From positions 1 through 32,079 of the forward strand of contig CAZYLK010000056.1 in assembly GCA_964648365.1 (NCBI GenBank): DNA of 32,079 nt, in the 5' to 3' direction. Below are positions 32,054 to 32,079 of the stretch, piece by piece (position 1 is the stretch's first letter; the number at the start of each line of letters is the position of its first letter). The stretch comes from SURF-32 sp964648365. GTDB taxonomy: Bacteria > Planctomycetota > Phycisphaerae > UBA1845. The notes beneath the pieces are model-generated. The model saw only the letters and a list, made by a program, of their open reading frames with translations, was not told where the DNA came from and did no database searches. A program made the position numbers and the translations under genes.

Positions 32054-32079
32054 GCATGCCACGCCCGGCGGGTGGCACG

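Overview
The window is GC-rich bacterial chromosome and most resembles a planctomycete (Planctomycetota, perhaps Phycisphaerae-like). The reasons are the mix of large secreted or lipid-anchored proteins (HAF plus thrombospondin type 3 repeats, FG-GAP repeats, Cys-rich repeats), an M56/BlaI sensor-repressor pair, a giant TPR protein with ExbB/ExbD, and many intergenic palindromes and short-unit repeats. This assignment is inference; there is no rRNA or marker gene to confirm it. No tRNA, rRNA, CRISPR array or transposase was found.

Layout. 1-5165 (minus strand): a TPR protein - ExbB - ExbD envelope-energisation operon, followed by the start of a secreted protein that runs off the left edge. 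5434-9967 (minus): a BlaI-family repressor and an unusually large M56 (BlaR1-like) membrane metallopeptidase, with arrays of a CACCGGTT-type palindrome before each gene and a good sigma70-type promoter at 9939-9967. 10105-13063 (minus): an OmpR-type response regulator and a sensor histidine kinase, separated by an octamer-repeat element. 13192-14205 (minus): queG. 14341-14775 (plus): a small protein of unknown function. 15311-17476 (plus): a secreted HAF/thrombospondin-3 protein with a sorting-type C-terminal tail and a strong terminator. 17630-19654 (minus): a P1B-type metal ATPase. 20063-24001 (minus): a 1312-residue FG-GAP lipoprotein with a strong terminator. 24435-25850 (minus): a small secreted protein and a cytidylate kinase-like protein. 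26205-28236 (plus): a secreted Cys-rich repeat protein with a strong terminator. 28298-30722 (plus): prmC and a Glu/Leu/Phe/Val dehydrogenase homologue. 31054-31984 (minus): an SRPBCC protein and a MoaD/ThiS-like protein.

Four things stand out. (1) The M56 protein has a 350-residue Pro/Ala-rich loop, a tandem 52-residue duplication, a His-rich stretch with 11 His in 26 residues and a coiled-coil tail in place of a penicillin-binding sensor; its operon is threaded with palindrome arrays. (2) Three intergenic spaces (81-348, 11961-12344, 30767-31050) are filled by the same kind of element: inverted arms of an octamer repeat (GAGTGAGG and variants) around an unrelated core of about 150-240 bases; one supplies the last codons and stop of the response regulator. 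(3) The glutamate-dehydrogenase homologue has Glu where the family has its catalytic Lys. (4) The C-terminal domain of the Cys-rich protein recurs as the stand-alone small secreted protein 1.3 kb away, suggesting an undescribed secreted domain family.
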